The notes under the pieces were generated by a model. It saw only the letters and a list, made by a program, of their open reading frames with translations. It was not told the origin of the DNA and did no database searches. A program made the position numbers and the translations under genes. This document shows positions 9,231 to 22,176 of a stretch of DNA of 64,000 bases, in pieces (within the stretch, counting starts at the first letter, position 1; every line of letters begins with the position of its first letter). This stretch comes from Coccinella septempunctata (taxonomy: Eukaryota; Arthropoda; Insecta; Coleoptera; Coccinellidae), in NCBI RefSeq assembly GCF_907165205.1, contig NC_058193.1, positions 4,464,001-4,528,000 on the forward strand, read 5' to 3'.

Positions 9231-9973
9231 GACCGATCAAGTTACAGGTTGACAATTCATTCCGACCTGCTGTCTGACTGGCAGCCATTTTGTGGACCAC
9301 AGAGAGAGAGAGAGAGAGATAGAGAGGGGGAGAGAGAGAGAGAGAGACAGCACTGCAATTGAACTGAGGCCAGCCACGGTACCGATTTCTGCCGACAGAG
9401 GGTAACAGAGAGAGAGAGACAAGGAGAGAGAGACAGGGTGCACTGCCATTCGACTGAGACCAGCCACTGTACCGATTTCCGCCGACAGAAGGAGTGACTT
9501 GCCAGGATCTCAACAGACCGTAACTACCGTCTATTCTTACCGTACTCCTCTGGAGTGACTGTACAAAATTTAACCGTATTTACCGTCTATTTCAACTGTA
9601 TTTTTCCTGGAGAGACCGTGTTTCATCAGCCGCCCCCACACTGACCAGGACGCCGGTTGACATCAATATTTGTTGAGACTTGTACATTTCTGTATATAAT
9701 TTAATCCAGTAGGAATAAAGGACTAAACATTTATTTTGTTGCCAGTTATTCTGCCAGTGAGAGACAGTTCCCTAAATCAGTAAGAACTAGATTTTCGTCA
9801 GAAGAGGTAGGTTCTCTTTTTGAACGATTAAAAACCGTCAGAAAGCAGAGACAAAGAAGACGCTACCACCCTAGTTTTCACTGCTACCCTTCTCCACTGA
9901 TCATTCAAGTCTACCCGGGCTCTCTAATTTTTGGAGATTCTGTGAGAGACGTGGGGTTCCACTGATTGCCCCA
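9231..9973 (+). mobile_element. Truncated LTR of a second retroelement
   Basis: This stretch ends in CCCCA one base before a primer-site sequence, as an LTR does. A TATATAA at 9693-9699 and an AATAAA at 9714-9719 fit promoter and polyadenylation signals. The left part holds GA-rich simple repeats (about 9300-9346 and 9408-9437) inside a roughly 90-bp imperfect duplication (9361-9398 resembles 9451-9488). The 5' end appears to be replaced by the Gypsy element at 9230, so this may be the target into which that element inserted. The rest would then lie beyond the left edge of the window. Confidence 0.6.
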
Positions 9974-9974
9974 C

Positions 9975-9988
9975 TGGCGCCCGAGCAA
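9975..9988 (+). promoter_or_regulatory. Primer binding site of the second LTR element
   Basis: TGGCGCCCGAGCAA matches the tRNA-Lys-type primer site for about 13 bases and then diverges. It is followed at once by CAAAG|GTAAGG (9991), a good splice-donor sequence, as found in retroelement leaders. Only about 50 bp of internal sequence remain before satellite begins at 10026. Confidence 0.65.
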
Positions 9989-10025
9989 AGGTAAGGAGCG
10001 TCCAGGGTGAGAGAAAAAGCCCATC

Positions 10026-12981
10026 ACACATCGAATGAATAATGCATTATGTAATTCGATGACGAATCAACGGTTAATGTTTATAACGTTGATTTGTAGA
10101 GAATTCGGCTTCGGATATTCCAAAAAATATGTTACTCTCAAATAATAGGTTTTTCATTAATTAAATCCGAAATTTCAACAAAATCTTACAATTTTCCGTA
10201 TATATCGGAAAACTGTCGAAAAAAATTCTGCACTCAACACGACACGAGTGAACGAGAGAGAATTTGAACGTCCGGTCTCCGCGAATTCTAAATCAAAACT
10301 AACAGGGCGACTTACACAACGCCATCGAATGAATAATGCATTATGTAATTCGATGACGAATCAACGTTTAACGATTATAAGGTTGATTTGTAGAAATTTC
10401 GGATTCGGATATTTCAAAAAATACTGTACTTTCAAATAATAGATTTTTCATTAATTGAAACCGAAATTTCAAAGAAATCTTACAATTTCCCGAATATATC
10501 GGAAAACTGTCGAGAAAAATTCTGCACTTAACACGACAGGAGTGAACGAGAGAGAATTTGAACGTCCGTACTTCGCGAATTCTAAATCAAAACTGACCGG
10601 GCGACTTACACAACGCCATCGAATGAATAATGCATTATGTAATTCGATGACGAATCAACGGTTAATGTTTATAACGTTGATTTGTAGAGAATTCGGCTTT
10701 GGATATTCCAAAAAATAAGTTACTCTCAAATACTAGGTTTTTCATTAATTAAATCCGAAATTTCAACAAAATCTTACAATTTTCCTTTTATATCGGAAAA
10801 CTGTCGAAAAAAATTCTGCACTTAACACGACACAGTGAACGAGAGAGAATTTCAACGTCCGTTCTCCGCGAATTCTAAATCAAAACTAACAGGGCGACTT
10901 TTACAACGCCATCGAATGAATAATGCATTATGTAATTCGATGACGAATCAACGTTTAACGATAATAAGGTTGATTTGTAGAAATTTCGGATTCGGATATT
11001 TAAAAAAATACTGTACTTTCAAATAATAGATTTTTCATTAATAAAATTCGAAATTTCAAAGAAATCTTACAATTTCCCGAATATATCGGAAAACTGTCGA
11101 GAAAAATTCTGCACTTAACACGACAGGAGTGAACGAGAGAGAATTTGAACGTCCGTACTCCGCGAATTCTAACTCAAAACTGACCGGGCGACTTACACAA
11201 CGCCATCGAATGAATAATGCATTATGTAATTCGATGACGAATCAACGTTAAACGATTATAAGGTTGCTTTGTAGAAATTTCGGATTCGGATATTTCAAAA
11301 AATACTGTACTTTCAAATAATAGATTTTTCATTAATTAAATCCGAAATTTCAAAGAAATCTTACAATTTCCCGAATATATCGGAAAACTGTCGAGAAAAA
11401 TTCTGCACTTAACACGACAGGAGTGAACGAGAGAGAATTTGAACGTCCGTACTCCGCGAATTCTAAATCAAAACTGACCGGGCGACTTACACAACGCCAT
11501 CGAATGAATAATGAATTATGTAATTCGATGACGAATCAACGTTTAACGATTATAAGGTTGATTTGTAAAATTTCGGATTCGGATATTTCAAAAAATATTG
11601 TACTTTCAAATAATAGATTTTTCATTAATTAAATCCGAAATTTCAAAGAAATCTTACAATTTCCCAGATATATCGGAAAACTGTCGAGAAAAATTCTGCA
11701 CTTAACACGACAGGAGTGAACGAGAGAGAATTTGAACGTCCGTACTCCGCGAATTCTAAATCAAAACTGACCGGGCGACTTACACAACGCCATCGAATGA
11801 ATAATGAATTATGTAATTCGATGACGAATCAACGTTTAACGATTATAAGGTTGATTTGTAGAAATTTCGGATTCGGATATTTCAAAAAATACTGTACTTT
11901 CAAATAATAGATTTTTCATTAATTAAATCCGAAATTTCAAAGAAATCTTTCAATTTCCTGGATATATCGGAAAACTGTCGAGAAAAATTCTGCACTTAAC
12001 ACGACAGGAGTGAACGAGAGAGAATTTGAACGTCCGTACTCCGCGAATTCTAAATCAAAACTGACCGGGCGACTTACACAACGCCATAGAATGAATAATG
12101 AATTATGTAATTCGATGACGAATCAACGTTCAACGATTATAAGGTTGATTCGTAGAAATTTCGGATTCGGATATTTCAAAAAATACTGTACTTTCAAATA
12201 ATAGATTTTTCATTAATTAAATCCGAAATTTCAACGAAATCTTACAATTTCTCGAATATATCGGAAAACTGTCGAAAAAAATTCTGCACTTAACACGACA
12301 GGAGTGAACGATAGAGAATTTGAACGTCCGTACTCCGCGAATTCTAAATCAAAACTGACCGGGCGACTCACACAACGCCATCGAATGAATAATGAATTAT
12401 GTAATTCGATGACGAATCAACGTTTAACGATTATAAGGTTGATTTGTGAAATTTCGGATATAGATATTTCAAAAAATATTGTACTTTCAAATAATAGATT
12501 TTTCATTAATTAAATCCGAAATTTCAACGAAATCTTACAATTTCTCGAATATATCGGAAAACTGTCGAAAAAAATTCTGCACTTAACACGACAGGAGTGA
12601 ACGAGAGAGAATTTGAACGTCCGTACTCCGCGAATTCTAAATCAAAACTGACCGGGCGACTTACACAACGCCATCGAATGAATAATGAATTATGTAATTC
12701 GATGACGAATCAACGTTTAACGATTATGAGGTTGATTTGTAAAATTTCGGATTCGGATATTTCAAAAAATATTGTACTTTCAAATAATAGATTTTTCATT
12801 AATTAAATCCGAAATTTCAAAGAAATCTTACAATTTCCCAGATATATCGGAAAACTGTCGAGAAAAATTCTGCACTCAACACGACATGAGTGAACGAGAG
12901 AGAATTTGAACGTCCGTACTCCGCGAATTCTAAATCAAAACTGACCAGGCGCCATCGAATGATTAATGCATTATGTAATTC
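10026..12981 (+). repeat. Satellite array, left edge segment (about 10 monomers)
   Basis: Head-to-tail monomers of 293-294 bp. They start abruptly at CATCGAATG inside a monomer, directly after the second LTR element. Most here form a distinct subfamily marked by ACGACAGGAGTGAACG, CAACGTTTAACGATTATAAGG and, in several, AATAATGAATTATG. The first two or so monomers are mixed. The last monomer lacks about 12 bp (GACCAGGCGCCATCG) and is split by the LINE. Divergence from the rest of the array is typical of a satellite edge. Confidence 0.9.
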
Positions 12982-14105
12982 ATGGCTACAAAGATGGCCG
13001 ACGATGAAGACCTGGTGTCGGATGTATCCGTTAAAAGTGAGCGAGATGCCAATTTCTTTAAGTGTTGTTCTACAAAAATGAGTAAAATAAAAGTTTGTGT
13101 GCAATGCTTCTCAGTTTTCCACCAAGCCTGTGCCAAATAGATGCCATATCTAAAGATCATGGATGGAAATAAGGTTTTTTGTTGCACAGAAACGAACCGA
13201 AAAAGAGACTTGAAACAGGGTGAGGATTTCAAAATGGATAGCTTAAGGATGGAAATTCGATATCTACAAGAGTTACTTGCGGAAGCGAGAGATAAAAATC
13301 AGATTCTTAAACTAAATAATAACCTCTTATTGGAGAAGGTACAAAAAAATAGAAAAAAATGATAACCTTGAAACGAAGGTAAACAATAGAGAAAACTTAA
13401 TACATCATGCGGGTGACGTTAGTGAAAAGAGGACCACCAGAAGCCAGAACGTATATAACAAGATCAGCTAACAGGCAACAGATGGCAGTTCAAATTAAAA
13501 CTCCAACACAGAAAACAGAAACCTGCGTTAATGTCAATAATAAATCATCGTCTGTGACTACGGATGACACGTACTACTGTAACCGACCTAACCTAGAACT
13601 ACAAAATAAAGATGAAAACGTAAATCGTAATAGTTTGATTCCTATAGTTTCGGGAACAAACGAAATGAAATCTAAAGACAGGCTGAATAAACCAATTTCA
13701 AATTCTCCGTCGGAGGACTTTATTAAAGTCAAAACAAGGAGACAGAGGAAACCAAAACCTAGTGTGGGAACTGGACTCACAGAGAAAACAACTTCAAAAT
13801 CAGTGAAAGCTGACAAGGAAGATGAAAAATTATGGCTGTTCATCTCCCAAGTAAGAGAAAGCGTAGAGGAAAACGTTGTTAAAGATTTTATTATGAAGAA
13901 AGGGATGTTAGAAGAGAATGAAGTATCTGTTACAAAAATGAACACAAGAAACCAAGAAAATTTAAACCATAAATGTCTACTTGTCGGAGTTCCACCTTAA
14001 ATGAAGGACGATATATACAAAAACGAATTTTGGCCAAAAGGAATCAAGTTTGCAAATTTTGATTTCCGCAGAGGACAACATTTTTTAGAGAAAAACCAAG
14101 CTTGA
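12982..14105 (+). pseudogene. LINE ORF1, PHD-like zinc finger and coiled-coil protein, broken
   Basis: The start at 12982 gives a Cys/His-rich N-terminus (KCCSTKMSKIKVCVQC then FHQAC, with CC further on) resembling the PHD-like finger of insect LINE ORF1 proteins. It is followed by a leucine-rich stretch (MDSLRMEIRYLQELLAEA) that could coil. The frame is lost at an in-frame TAG (13138-13140), at a frameshift in an A-rich run ending in TGA (13360-13362), at another shift near 13470, and at an in-frame TAA (13998-14000). The C-terminal part contains LWLFISQVRESVEENVVKDF and, after the TAA, NEFWPKGIKFANFDF, as expected for this ORF1 type. The last stop is TGA at 14103-14105. The protein would bind element RNA; this copy cannot make it. 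Confidence 0.75.
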
Positions 14106-14131
14106 ACACACAATCGGTTGAGGGCATATAT

Positions 14132-16950
14132 ATGAAGAAGGAGAAAATAAAAAAAAACACTGAACAACAATTCAGTATACTACATCAAAATGCTTGCTCT
14201 TTGGGAAATACCAAAGATCGCCTAGAGGAAACACTGAGTGAAAATGTAGATGTTAAAATTCTGTGTGTGACAGAACACTGGAAAACAGAGGACCAACTAA
14301 AATTCTATACAATTAAAGATTTTTCACTAATGACCGTTTTTTGTAGAAATGAGAAGGAACATGGAGGAGTTGCAATATTTGCAAAAAATGGAATACAAGT
14401 CAAGGAAAGGAAAGACATAAAGAAGATACCAAGCAAAGGCATATTTGAATGTGTAGGGATAGAGTACAACATGAATGGAATCAAACATGTCTGTATTGCG
14501 GTATATAATGATGGAAATATAAACATAATGACTGAAGCCTTAGAACCAACATTGCAGAAATTGTTCAATGAAAATTTCATAATTACGTTATGGACGACTC
14601 AAACAGAAAAGGGGAATTTTTGGGGGATGTTAAAAACATATAACATACAGCAAACAATACATCAACCCACGAGAATAACAATCACGACAGCAACATGTAT
14701 AGACAACATATTCACAAATATTGAAGAATCGTATGAGACAAAAATTCTGCAAACACATATTTCTGACCATACGGCACAAAAAATAAGTTTCGAAATAGGA
14801 TATGAAGATAAAATAAAGGCATATAAACGAATATACTCGCAAAAAATATTCAACTCTTCAAACAGTTATTACGAGAACAAAATTGGACAGTTCTCTATGA
14901 AATACCGGACAACGATGTAAATGGCCAATTTAATATCTTCCATAATATATATTTGCAACTTTTCAAAAGAGCATTTCCATTGCGAAAGGTAGCAAAGAAT
15001 AAAAAAAGGAAAATAGTCAACGATGATCCCCTAATCAAAGAAATAAAAAATGAACTTGATATATTACTAGTATGTAGTACTTATGAGAAGAGATTCAAAA
15101 TAAAATATCGTGAGACAAATATTAAATATGACCAATTATTGATGAACCAGAAAAAGAAGCAATATGAGACCTTGATTGAAAGTTCTGATAATAAGAGTAA
15201 AACGGTATGGGCAGTAATAAACTCATTGAAGAATACAAATAAAAAGAAAACTGAATTTACTGGAGATCCTTCACAAACAGCAAATAGAATGAACAATTTT
15301 TTCATAAGGGCAGGAACAACATTGACAAAAAACATTCAAGGTAAAAATACTTTTGAGAATTTCCAAGAATTGAATAGATCTTTTCGGCTGAAAAAAATTA
15401 CTGAACTGGAAACAAAAAATATCATAAAAGCTTTGAAGAACAAATATTCAGGTGGATATGATGAAATATCTAACCACATTATCAAGCGAACAGCTGAAGA
15501 AATAACAGGACACATAACTCACATCATTAACAACTCACTGAGACATGGCATTTTTCCTGATAAACTGAAAATAGCAATAGTGAAACCAATTCATAAGAAA
15601 AGTGATATAAATGATTTTAACAACTACAGACCGATTAGCATCTTACCCAGTTTTTCGAAGATCATGGAAATGGTTTACTGTCAACAATTAATGGAATATT
15701 TCATAGAAAATAATATTTTCAGAGAAAATCAGCATGGCTATGTAAAAGGAAAATCTATAAAAACAGCAATCTACCAATTTATCAACAAAGTAGTGGAGGC
15801 TTTTGAAAACAAAGAGTCAGCTATGGGTTTGTTTCTGGACCTTACAAAGGCATATGATTGTTTGGATAGTGGAATACTCTTTAGAAAGCTCGAGAGTTAT
15901 TGAATTCGAGGACCAGCGCTGGATTGGGTCAAGTCATATTTATCGTTCAGGCAACAAATGGTAGAAATGGAAATGAATGGAGAAATCATAAGATCAAAGC
16001 TAGAAGAACTAATCCTAGGAATACCACAAGGAAGCATTGCAGGACCATTACTATTTATATTATATCTTAATGATTTCAAACTAGATGCAGATATTAAGGA
16101 ACATACAGTGACTGTAGTTAATTATGCAGATGATATGAACTTACTTTTGATTAAAAAACTGTATACGCTTCTGAAAAGTTTGTGTGAACTTACATTAGAA
16201 AAGACGAAAGAATGGTTCGAGAACAACAATCTACTCCTTAATGAAGGAAAAACTAAATGCATACTTTTTTCACCTATCAATTCAGGAATTGAAGAAAATA
16301 ATACGATAACACTGAGCCAAGTAAAATATGACATCGTTGAATCATCCAAATTTTTAGGAATTTACATTGATAAGAATCTCAACTGGAAGGAACACATAAA
16401 TTATTTATATAAAAAAACATCTACAGCAATTTATGGTTTCAGAGTAATGGCCAGATATATCTGCAGTAATTACCTGAAGACAGTCTACCATGCAATGATA
16501 GAAGCTACACTTAGGTTTGGCATTGTATTTTATGGATCGGGAAATATAAAACAATTTGTTGTTTTACAGAAAAAACAATAAGAATATTCAATAACATCAA
16601 GTAAAATGAATCTTGCAGAGGTTATTTCAAGAAATCTGGAATATTGACGATAAATGCACTCTATATACAAGAATGTGTACTTTTCATCAAGAACAACAAA
16701 TCTCTATTTGAGAACTCTATTTGAAAACAAAAGATATGTCTACCACACAAGAAATGATAATTTTATCTATCCGAAGCACATCCTAACAACAACTCAGGAG
16801 CAAACAGAATATAGATGTTTGAAATTGTATAATTCGCTGCCAAATAATAACAAATCAGTTTCAAATATAACTGGTTTTAAAAAGAAATTATTTAAATATC
16901 TCCTTGACTTGGAGCCATACTCTTCAGAAGAAGATATTCCTAATTTTTAG
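14132..16950 (+). pseudogene. LINE ORF2, endonuclease and reverse transcriptase, broken
   Basis: An apurinic-type endonuclease begins SILHQNACSLGNTKDRL and contains the TEHW block and, near its end, PTRI…CIDNIF and SDH. The region where GDFN is expected (about 14580-14610) reads out of frame, so that catalytic aspartate seems lost. A frameshift near 14870 leads into the next frame, which is open from about 14881. RT follows, with NNYRPISILPSFSKIMEMV, LDLTKAYDCLDSG, GIPQGSIAGPLLF and catalytic YADD at 16123-16134. An in-frame TGA at 15901-15903 probably replaces a glycine codon. A frameshift near 16570 and another before 16654 break the C-terminal domain, which ends at 16950. It would copy LINE RNA at the target; this copy is dead. 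Confidence 0.85.
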
Positions 16951-17061
16951 GAGAAACAATTCTTTTTTGTTTTTTTTGACATTATTCTTTTCATTTTCAT
17001 AGCTTAGTTTTGTGAGGATGATAGGGAATAATGATAATTATTTATTTATTAATTATTTATT

Positions 17062-18070
17062 TAATTCGAAGACGAATCAACGGTTAACGTTTATAACGTT
17101 GATTTGTAGAGATTTCGGATTCGGATATTTCAAAAAATACGATACTCTCAAATAATAGGTTTTTTATTAATTAAATCCGAAATTTCAACAAAATCTTACA
17201 ATTTCCCGAATATATCGGAAAACTGTCGAGAAAACTGTCGAAAAAAATTCCGCACTTAACTCGACCCGAGTGAACGAGAGAGAATTTAAACGTCCGTACT
17301 CCGCGAATTCTAAATCAAAACTGACCGGGCGACTCACACAACGCCATCGAATGCATAATGCATTATGTAATTCGATGATGAATCAACGGTTAACGTTTAT
17401 AACGTTGATTTGTAGAGATTTCGGATTCGGTTATTTAATAAAATAAGGTTTTCTCAAAGAGTAGGTTTTTCATTAATTAAATCCGAAATTTCAACAGAAT
17501 CTTACAATTTTCCGTATATATCGAAAAACTGTCGAAAAAAATTTCGCACTCAACACGACTCGAGTGAACGAGAGAGAATTTAAACGTCCGTACTCCGCGA
17601 ATTCTGAATCAAAACTACCAGGGCGACTTACACAACGCCATCGAATGAATAAGGCATTATGTAATTCGATGACGAATCAACGTTTCACGATTATTAGGAT
17701 GATTTGTAGAAATTTCGGATTCGGATATTTGGAAAAATAAGTTACTCTCAAATAATAGGTTTTTCATTAATTAAATCCGAAATTTCAACAAAATCTTACA
17801 ATTTTCCGTACATATCGGAAAACTGTCGAAAAAAATTCTGCACTTAACACGACCCGAATGAACGAGAGAAAATTTAAACGTCCGTACTCCGCGAATTCTA
17901 AATCAAAACTGACCGGGCGACTTACACAACGCCATCGAATGAATAATGCATTATGTAATTCGATGACGAATCAACGGTTAACCTTTATAACGTTGATTTG
18001 TAGAGATTTCGGAATCGGATATCTCGAAAAATACGGTACTCTCAAATAATAGGTTTTTTATCAATTAAAT
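17062..18070 (+). repeat. Satellite array between the LINE and the 18.7-kb duplication
   Basis: The monomer split by the LINE resumes at TAATTCGAAGACG. About three and a half monomers of the core subfamily follow (CAACGGTTAACGTTTATAACG). A small internal duplication (AACTGTCGAGAAAACTGTCG) lies near 17220. All monomers are in the same orientation as the segment left of the LINE, but they belong to a different subfamily. Confidence 0.9.
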
Positions 18071-21000
18071 CCGAAATTTCAGCAAAATCTTACAATTTCG
18101 GAAATATATCAGAAAACTGTCGAGAAAAATTCCGCACTTAACACGACCCGAGTGAACGAGAGAGAATTCGAACGTCCGTACTCCGCGAATTCGAAATCAA
18201 AACTGACCGGGCGACTTACACAACGCCATCGAATGAATAATGCATTATGTAATTCGATCACGAATCAACGGTTAACGTTTATAACGTTGATTTGTAGAGA
18301 TTTCGGATTCGGATATTTGAAAAAATAAGTTACTCTCAAATAATAGGTTTTTCATTAATTAAAACCGAAATTTCAACAAAATCTTACAATTTTCCGTACA
18401 TATCGGAAAACTGACGAAAAAAATTCTGCACTTAATACGACCCGAGTGAATGAAAGGAAATTTAAACGTCCGTACTCCGCGAATTCTGAATTAAAACTGA
18501 CCGGGCGACTTACACAACGCCATCGAATGAATAATGCATTATGTAATTCGATGACGAATCAACGGTTAACCTTTATAACGTTGATTTATAGAGATTTCGG
18601 ATTCGGATATCTCAAATAATACGGTACTCTCAAATAATAGGTTTTTTATTAATTAAATCCGAAATTTCAACAAAATCTTACAATTTCCGAAATATATCAG
18701 AAAACTGTCGAAAAAAATTCCGCACTTAACAGGACCCGAGTGAACGAGAGAGAATTCGAACGTCCGTACTCCGCGAATTCTAAATCATAACTGACCGGGC
18801 GACTTACACAACGCCATCGAATGAATAATGCATTATGTAATTCGATGACGAATCAACGGTTAACGTTTATAACGTTGATTTGTAAAGATTTTGGATTCGG
18901 ATATTTGAAAAAATAAGTTACTCTCAAATAATAGGTTTTTCTTTAATTAAATCCGAAATTTCAACAAAATCTTACAATTTTCCGTACATATCGAAAAACT
19001 GTCGAAAAAAATTCTGCACTTAACACGACCCGAGTGAACGAGAGGGAATTTAAACGTCCGTACTCCGCAAATTCTAAATCAAAACTGACCGGGCGACTTA
19101 CAGAACTCCATCGAATGAATAATGCATTATGTAATTCGATGACGAATCAACGGTTAACGTTTATAACGTTGATTTGTAAAGATTTCGGATTCGGATATTT
19201 CAAAAAATAAGTTACTCTCAAATAATAGGTTTTTCATTAATGAAATTCGAAATTTCAACTAAATCTTACAATTTCCCGAATATATCGGAAAACTGTCGAA
19301 AAAAATTCTGCACTTAACCCGACCCGAGTGAACGAGAGAGAATTTAAACGTCCGTACTCCGCGAATTCCAAATCAAAACTGACCGGACGACTTACACAAC
19401 GCCATCGAATGAATAATGCATTATGTAATTCGATGACGAATCAACGGTTAACGTTTATAACGTTGATTTATAGAGATTTCGGATTCGGATATTTGAAAAA
19501 AATAAGTTACTCTCAAATAATAGGTTTTTCATTAATTAAAACCGAAATTTCAACAAAATCTTACAAATTTCCGTACATATCGGAAAACTGTCGAAAAAAA
19601 TTCTGCACTTAACACGACCCGAATGAACGAGAGAGAATTTAAACGTCCGTACTCCGCGAATTCTGAATCAAAACTGACCGGGCAACTTACACAACGCCAT
19701 CGAATGAATAATGCATTATGTAATTTGATGACGAATCAACGGTTAACGTTTATAACGTTGATTTGTAGAGATTTCGGATTCGGATATTTCAAAAAATAAG
19801 TTACTCTCAAATAATAGGTTTTTCATTAATGAAATTCGAAATTTCAACAAAATCTTACAATTTCCCGAATATATCGGAAAACTGTCGAAAAAAATTCAGC
19901 ACTTAACACGACCCGAATGAACGAGAGAGAATTTAAACGTCCGTACTCCGCGAATTCTAAATCAAAACTGACCGGGCGACTTACACAACGCCACCGAATG
20001 AATAATGTATTATGTAATTCGATGACGAATCAACGGTTAACGTTTATAAAGTTGATTTGTAGAGATTTCGGATTCGGATATTTCAAAAAATAAGTTACTC
20101 TCAAATAATAGGTTTTTCATTAATTAAATCCGAAATTTCAACAAAATCTTACAATTTTCCGTACATATCGGAAAACTGTCGAAAAAAATTCTGCACTCAA
20201 CACGACCCGAGTGAACGAGAGAGAATTTAAACATCCGTACTCCGCGAATTCTAAATCAAAACTGACCGGGCGACTTACACAACGCCACCGAATGAATAAT
20301 GTATTATGTAATTCGATGACGAATCAACGGTTAACCTTTATTACGTTGATTTGTAGAGATTTCGGATTCGGATATCTCGAAAAATACAGTACTCTCAAAT
20401 AATCGGTTTTTTATTAATTAAATCCGAAATTTCAACAAAATCTTACAATTTCCGAAATATATCAGAAAACTGTCGAAAAACATTCCGCACTTAACACGAC
20501 TCGAGTGAACGAGAGAGAATTTGAACGTCCGTACTCCGCGAATTCTAAATCAAAACTGACCGGGCGACTTACACAACGCCATCGAATGAATAATGCATTA
20601 TGTAATTCGATGACGAATCAACGGTTAACGTTTATAACGTTGATTTGTAGAGATTTCGGATTCGGATATTTGAAAAAATAAGTTACTCTCAAATAATAGG
20701 TTTTTCATTGATTAAATCCGAAATTTCAACGAAATCTTACAATTTTCCGTACATATCGGAAAACTGTCGAAAATAATTCTGCACTTAACACGACCCGAAT
20801 GAACGAGAGAGAATTTAAACGTCTGTACTCCGCGAATTCTAAGTCAAAACTGACCGGGCGACTTACACAACGCCATCGAATGAATAATGCATTATGTAAT
20901 TCGATGACGAATCAACGGTTAACCTTTATAACGTTGATTTGTAGAGATTTCGGATTCGGATATCTCAAAAAATACGGTACTCTCAAATAATAGGTTTTTT

Positions 21001-21964
21001 ATCAATTAAATCCGAAATTTCAGCAAAATCTTACAATTTCCGAAATATATCTGAAAACTGTCGAAAAACATTCCGCACTTAACACGACCCGAGTGAACGA
21101 GAGAGAATTCGAACGTCCGTACTCCGCGAATTCTAAATCAGGCGACTTACACAACGCCATCGAATGAATAATGCATTATGTAATTCGATGACGAATCAAC
21201 GGTTAACGTTTATAACGTTGATTTGTAGAGATTTCGGATTCGGATATTTGAAAAAATAAGTTACTCTCGAATAATAGGTTTTTCATTAATTAAAACCGAA
21301 ATTTCAACAAAATCTTACAATTTCCGAAATATATCAGAAAACTGTCGAAAAAAATTCCGCACTTAACAGGACCCGAGTGAACGAGAGAGAATTCGAACGT
21401 CCGTACTCCTCGAATTCTAAATCAAATCTGACCGGGCGACTTACACAACGCCATCGAATGAATAATGCACTATGTAATTCGATGACGAATCAACGGTTAA
21501 TGTTTATAACGTTGATTTGTAGAGATTTTGGATTCGGATATTTGAAAAAATAAGTTACTCTCAAATAATAGGTTTTTCATTAATTAAATCCGAAATTTCA
21601 ACATAATCTTACAATTTTCCGTACATATCGGAACACTGTCGAAAAATATTCTGCACTTAACACTACCCGAGTGAACGAGAGAGAATTTAAACGTCCGTAC
21701 TCCGCGAATTCTAAATCAAAACTGACCGGGCGACTTACACAACTCCATCGAATGAATAATGCATTATGTAATTCGATGACGAATCAACGGTTAACGTTTA
21801 TAACGTTGATTTGTAGAGATTTCGGATTCGGATATTTCAAAAAATAAGTTACTCTCAAATAATAGGTTTTTCATTAATGAAATTCGAAATTTCAACTAAA
21901 TCTTACAATTTCCCGAATATATCGGAAAACTGTCGAAAAAACTTCCGCACTTAACACGACCCGA

Positions 21965-22176
21965 GTGAACGAGAGAGAATTTAAACGCCCGTACTCCGCG
22001 AATTCTAAATCAAAACTGACCGGGCGACTTACAAAACGCCATCGAATGAATAATGTATTATGTTATTCGATGACGAATCAACGGTTAACGTTTATAAAGT
22101 TGATTTGTAGAGACTTACAAATTTCCGTACATATCGGAAAACTGTCGAAAAAAATTCTGCACTTAACACGACCCGA
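21965..22176 (+). repeat. Shortened satellite monomer (212 bp)
   Basis: The spacing between corresponding GTGAACGAG / ATGAACGAG positions is 212 bp here instead of 294. TTGATTTGTAGAG is joined directly to ACTTACAAATTTCC (near 22113), so about 82 bp are deleted. The same shortened monomer recurs in copy B at 40671-40882, so the deletion predates the 18.7-kb duplication. Confidence 0.85.

Larger units (their letters stand above)
12982..17061 (+). mobile_element. Jockey/CR1-group LINE inserted in the satellite, decayed
   Basis: A 4080-bp non-LTR element with broken ORF1 and ORF2 and an AT-rich tail of TTTA-like repeats (about 17037-17061). It is flanked by TAATTC at 12976-12981 and 17062-17067, consistent with a target-site duplication inside a monomer. 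Element sequence begins right at an ATG (12982), so a 5' untranslated region is missing or very short. The RT with YADD and the EN/ORF1 organisation point to the Jockey/CR1 group; the exact clade needs a phylogeny. Confidence 0.88.

Noticed and set aside
9231..9246. GTTACA at 9241-9246 as the true outer end of the Gypsy LTR
   Set aside because: It would mirror TGTAAC at 7898, but the left LTR stops matching at 148 (equivalent to 9230), so the bases beyond 9230 are not part of the repeated LTR.
9217..9513. Serine/leucine-rich minus-strand open frames over the GA repeats
   Set aside because: They are translations of a GA/CT microsatellite in an LTR; low complexity, no domain.
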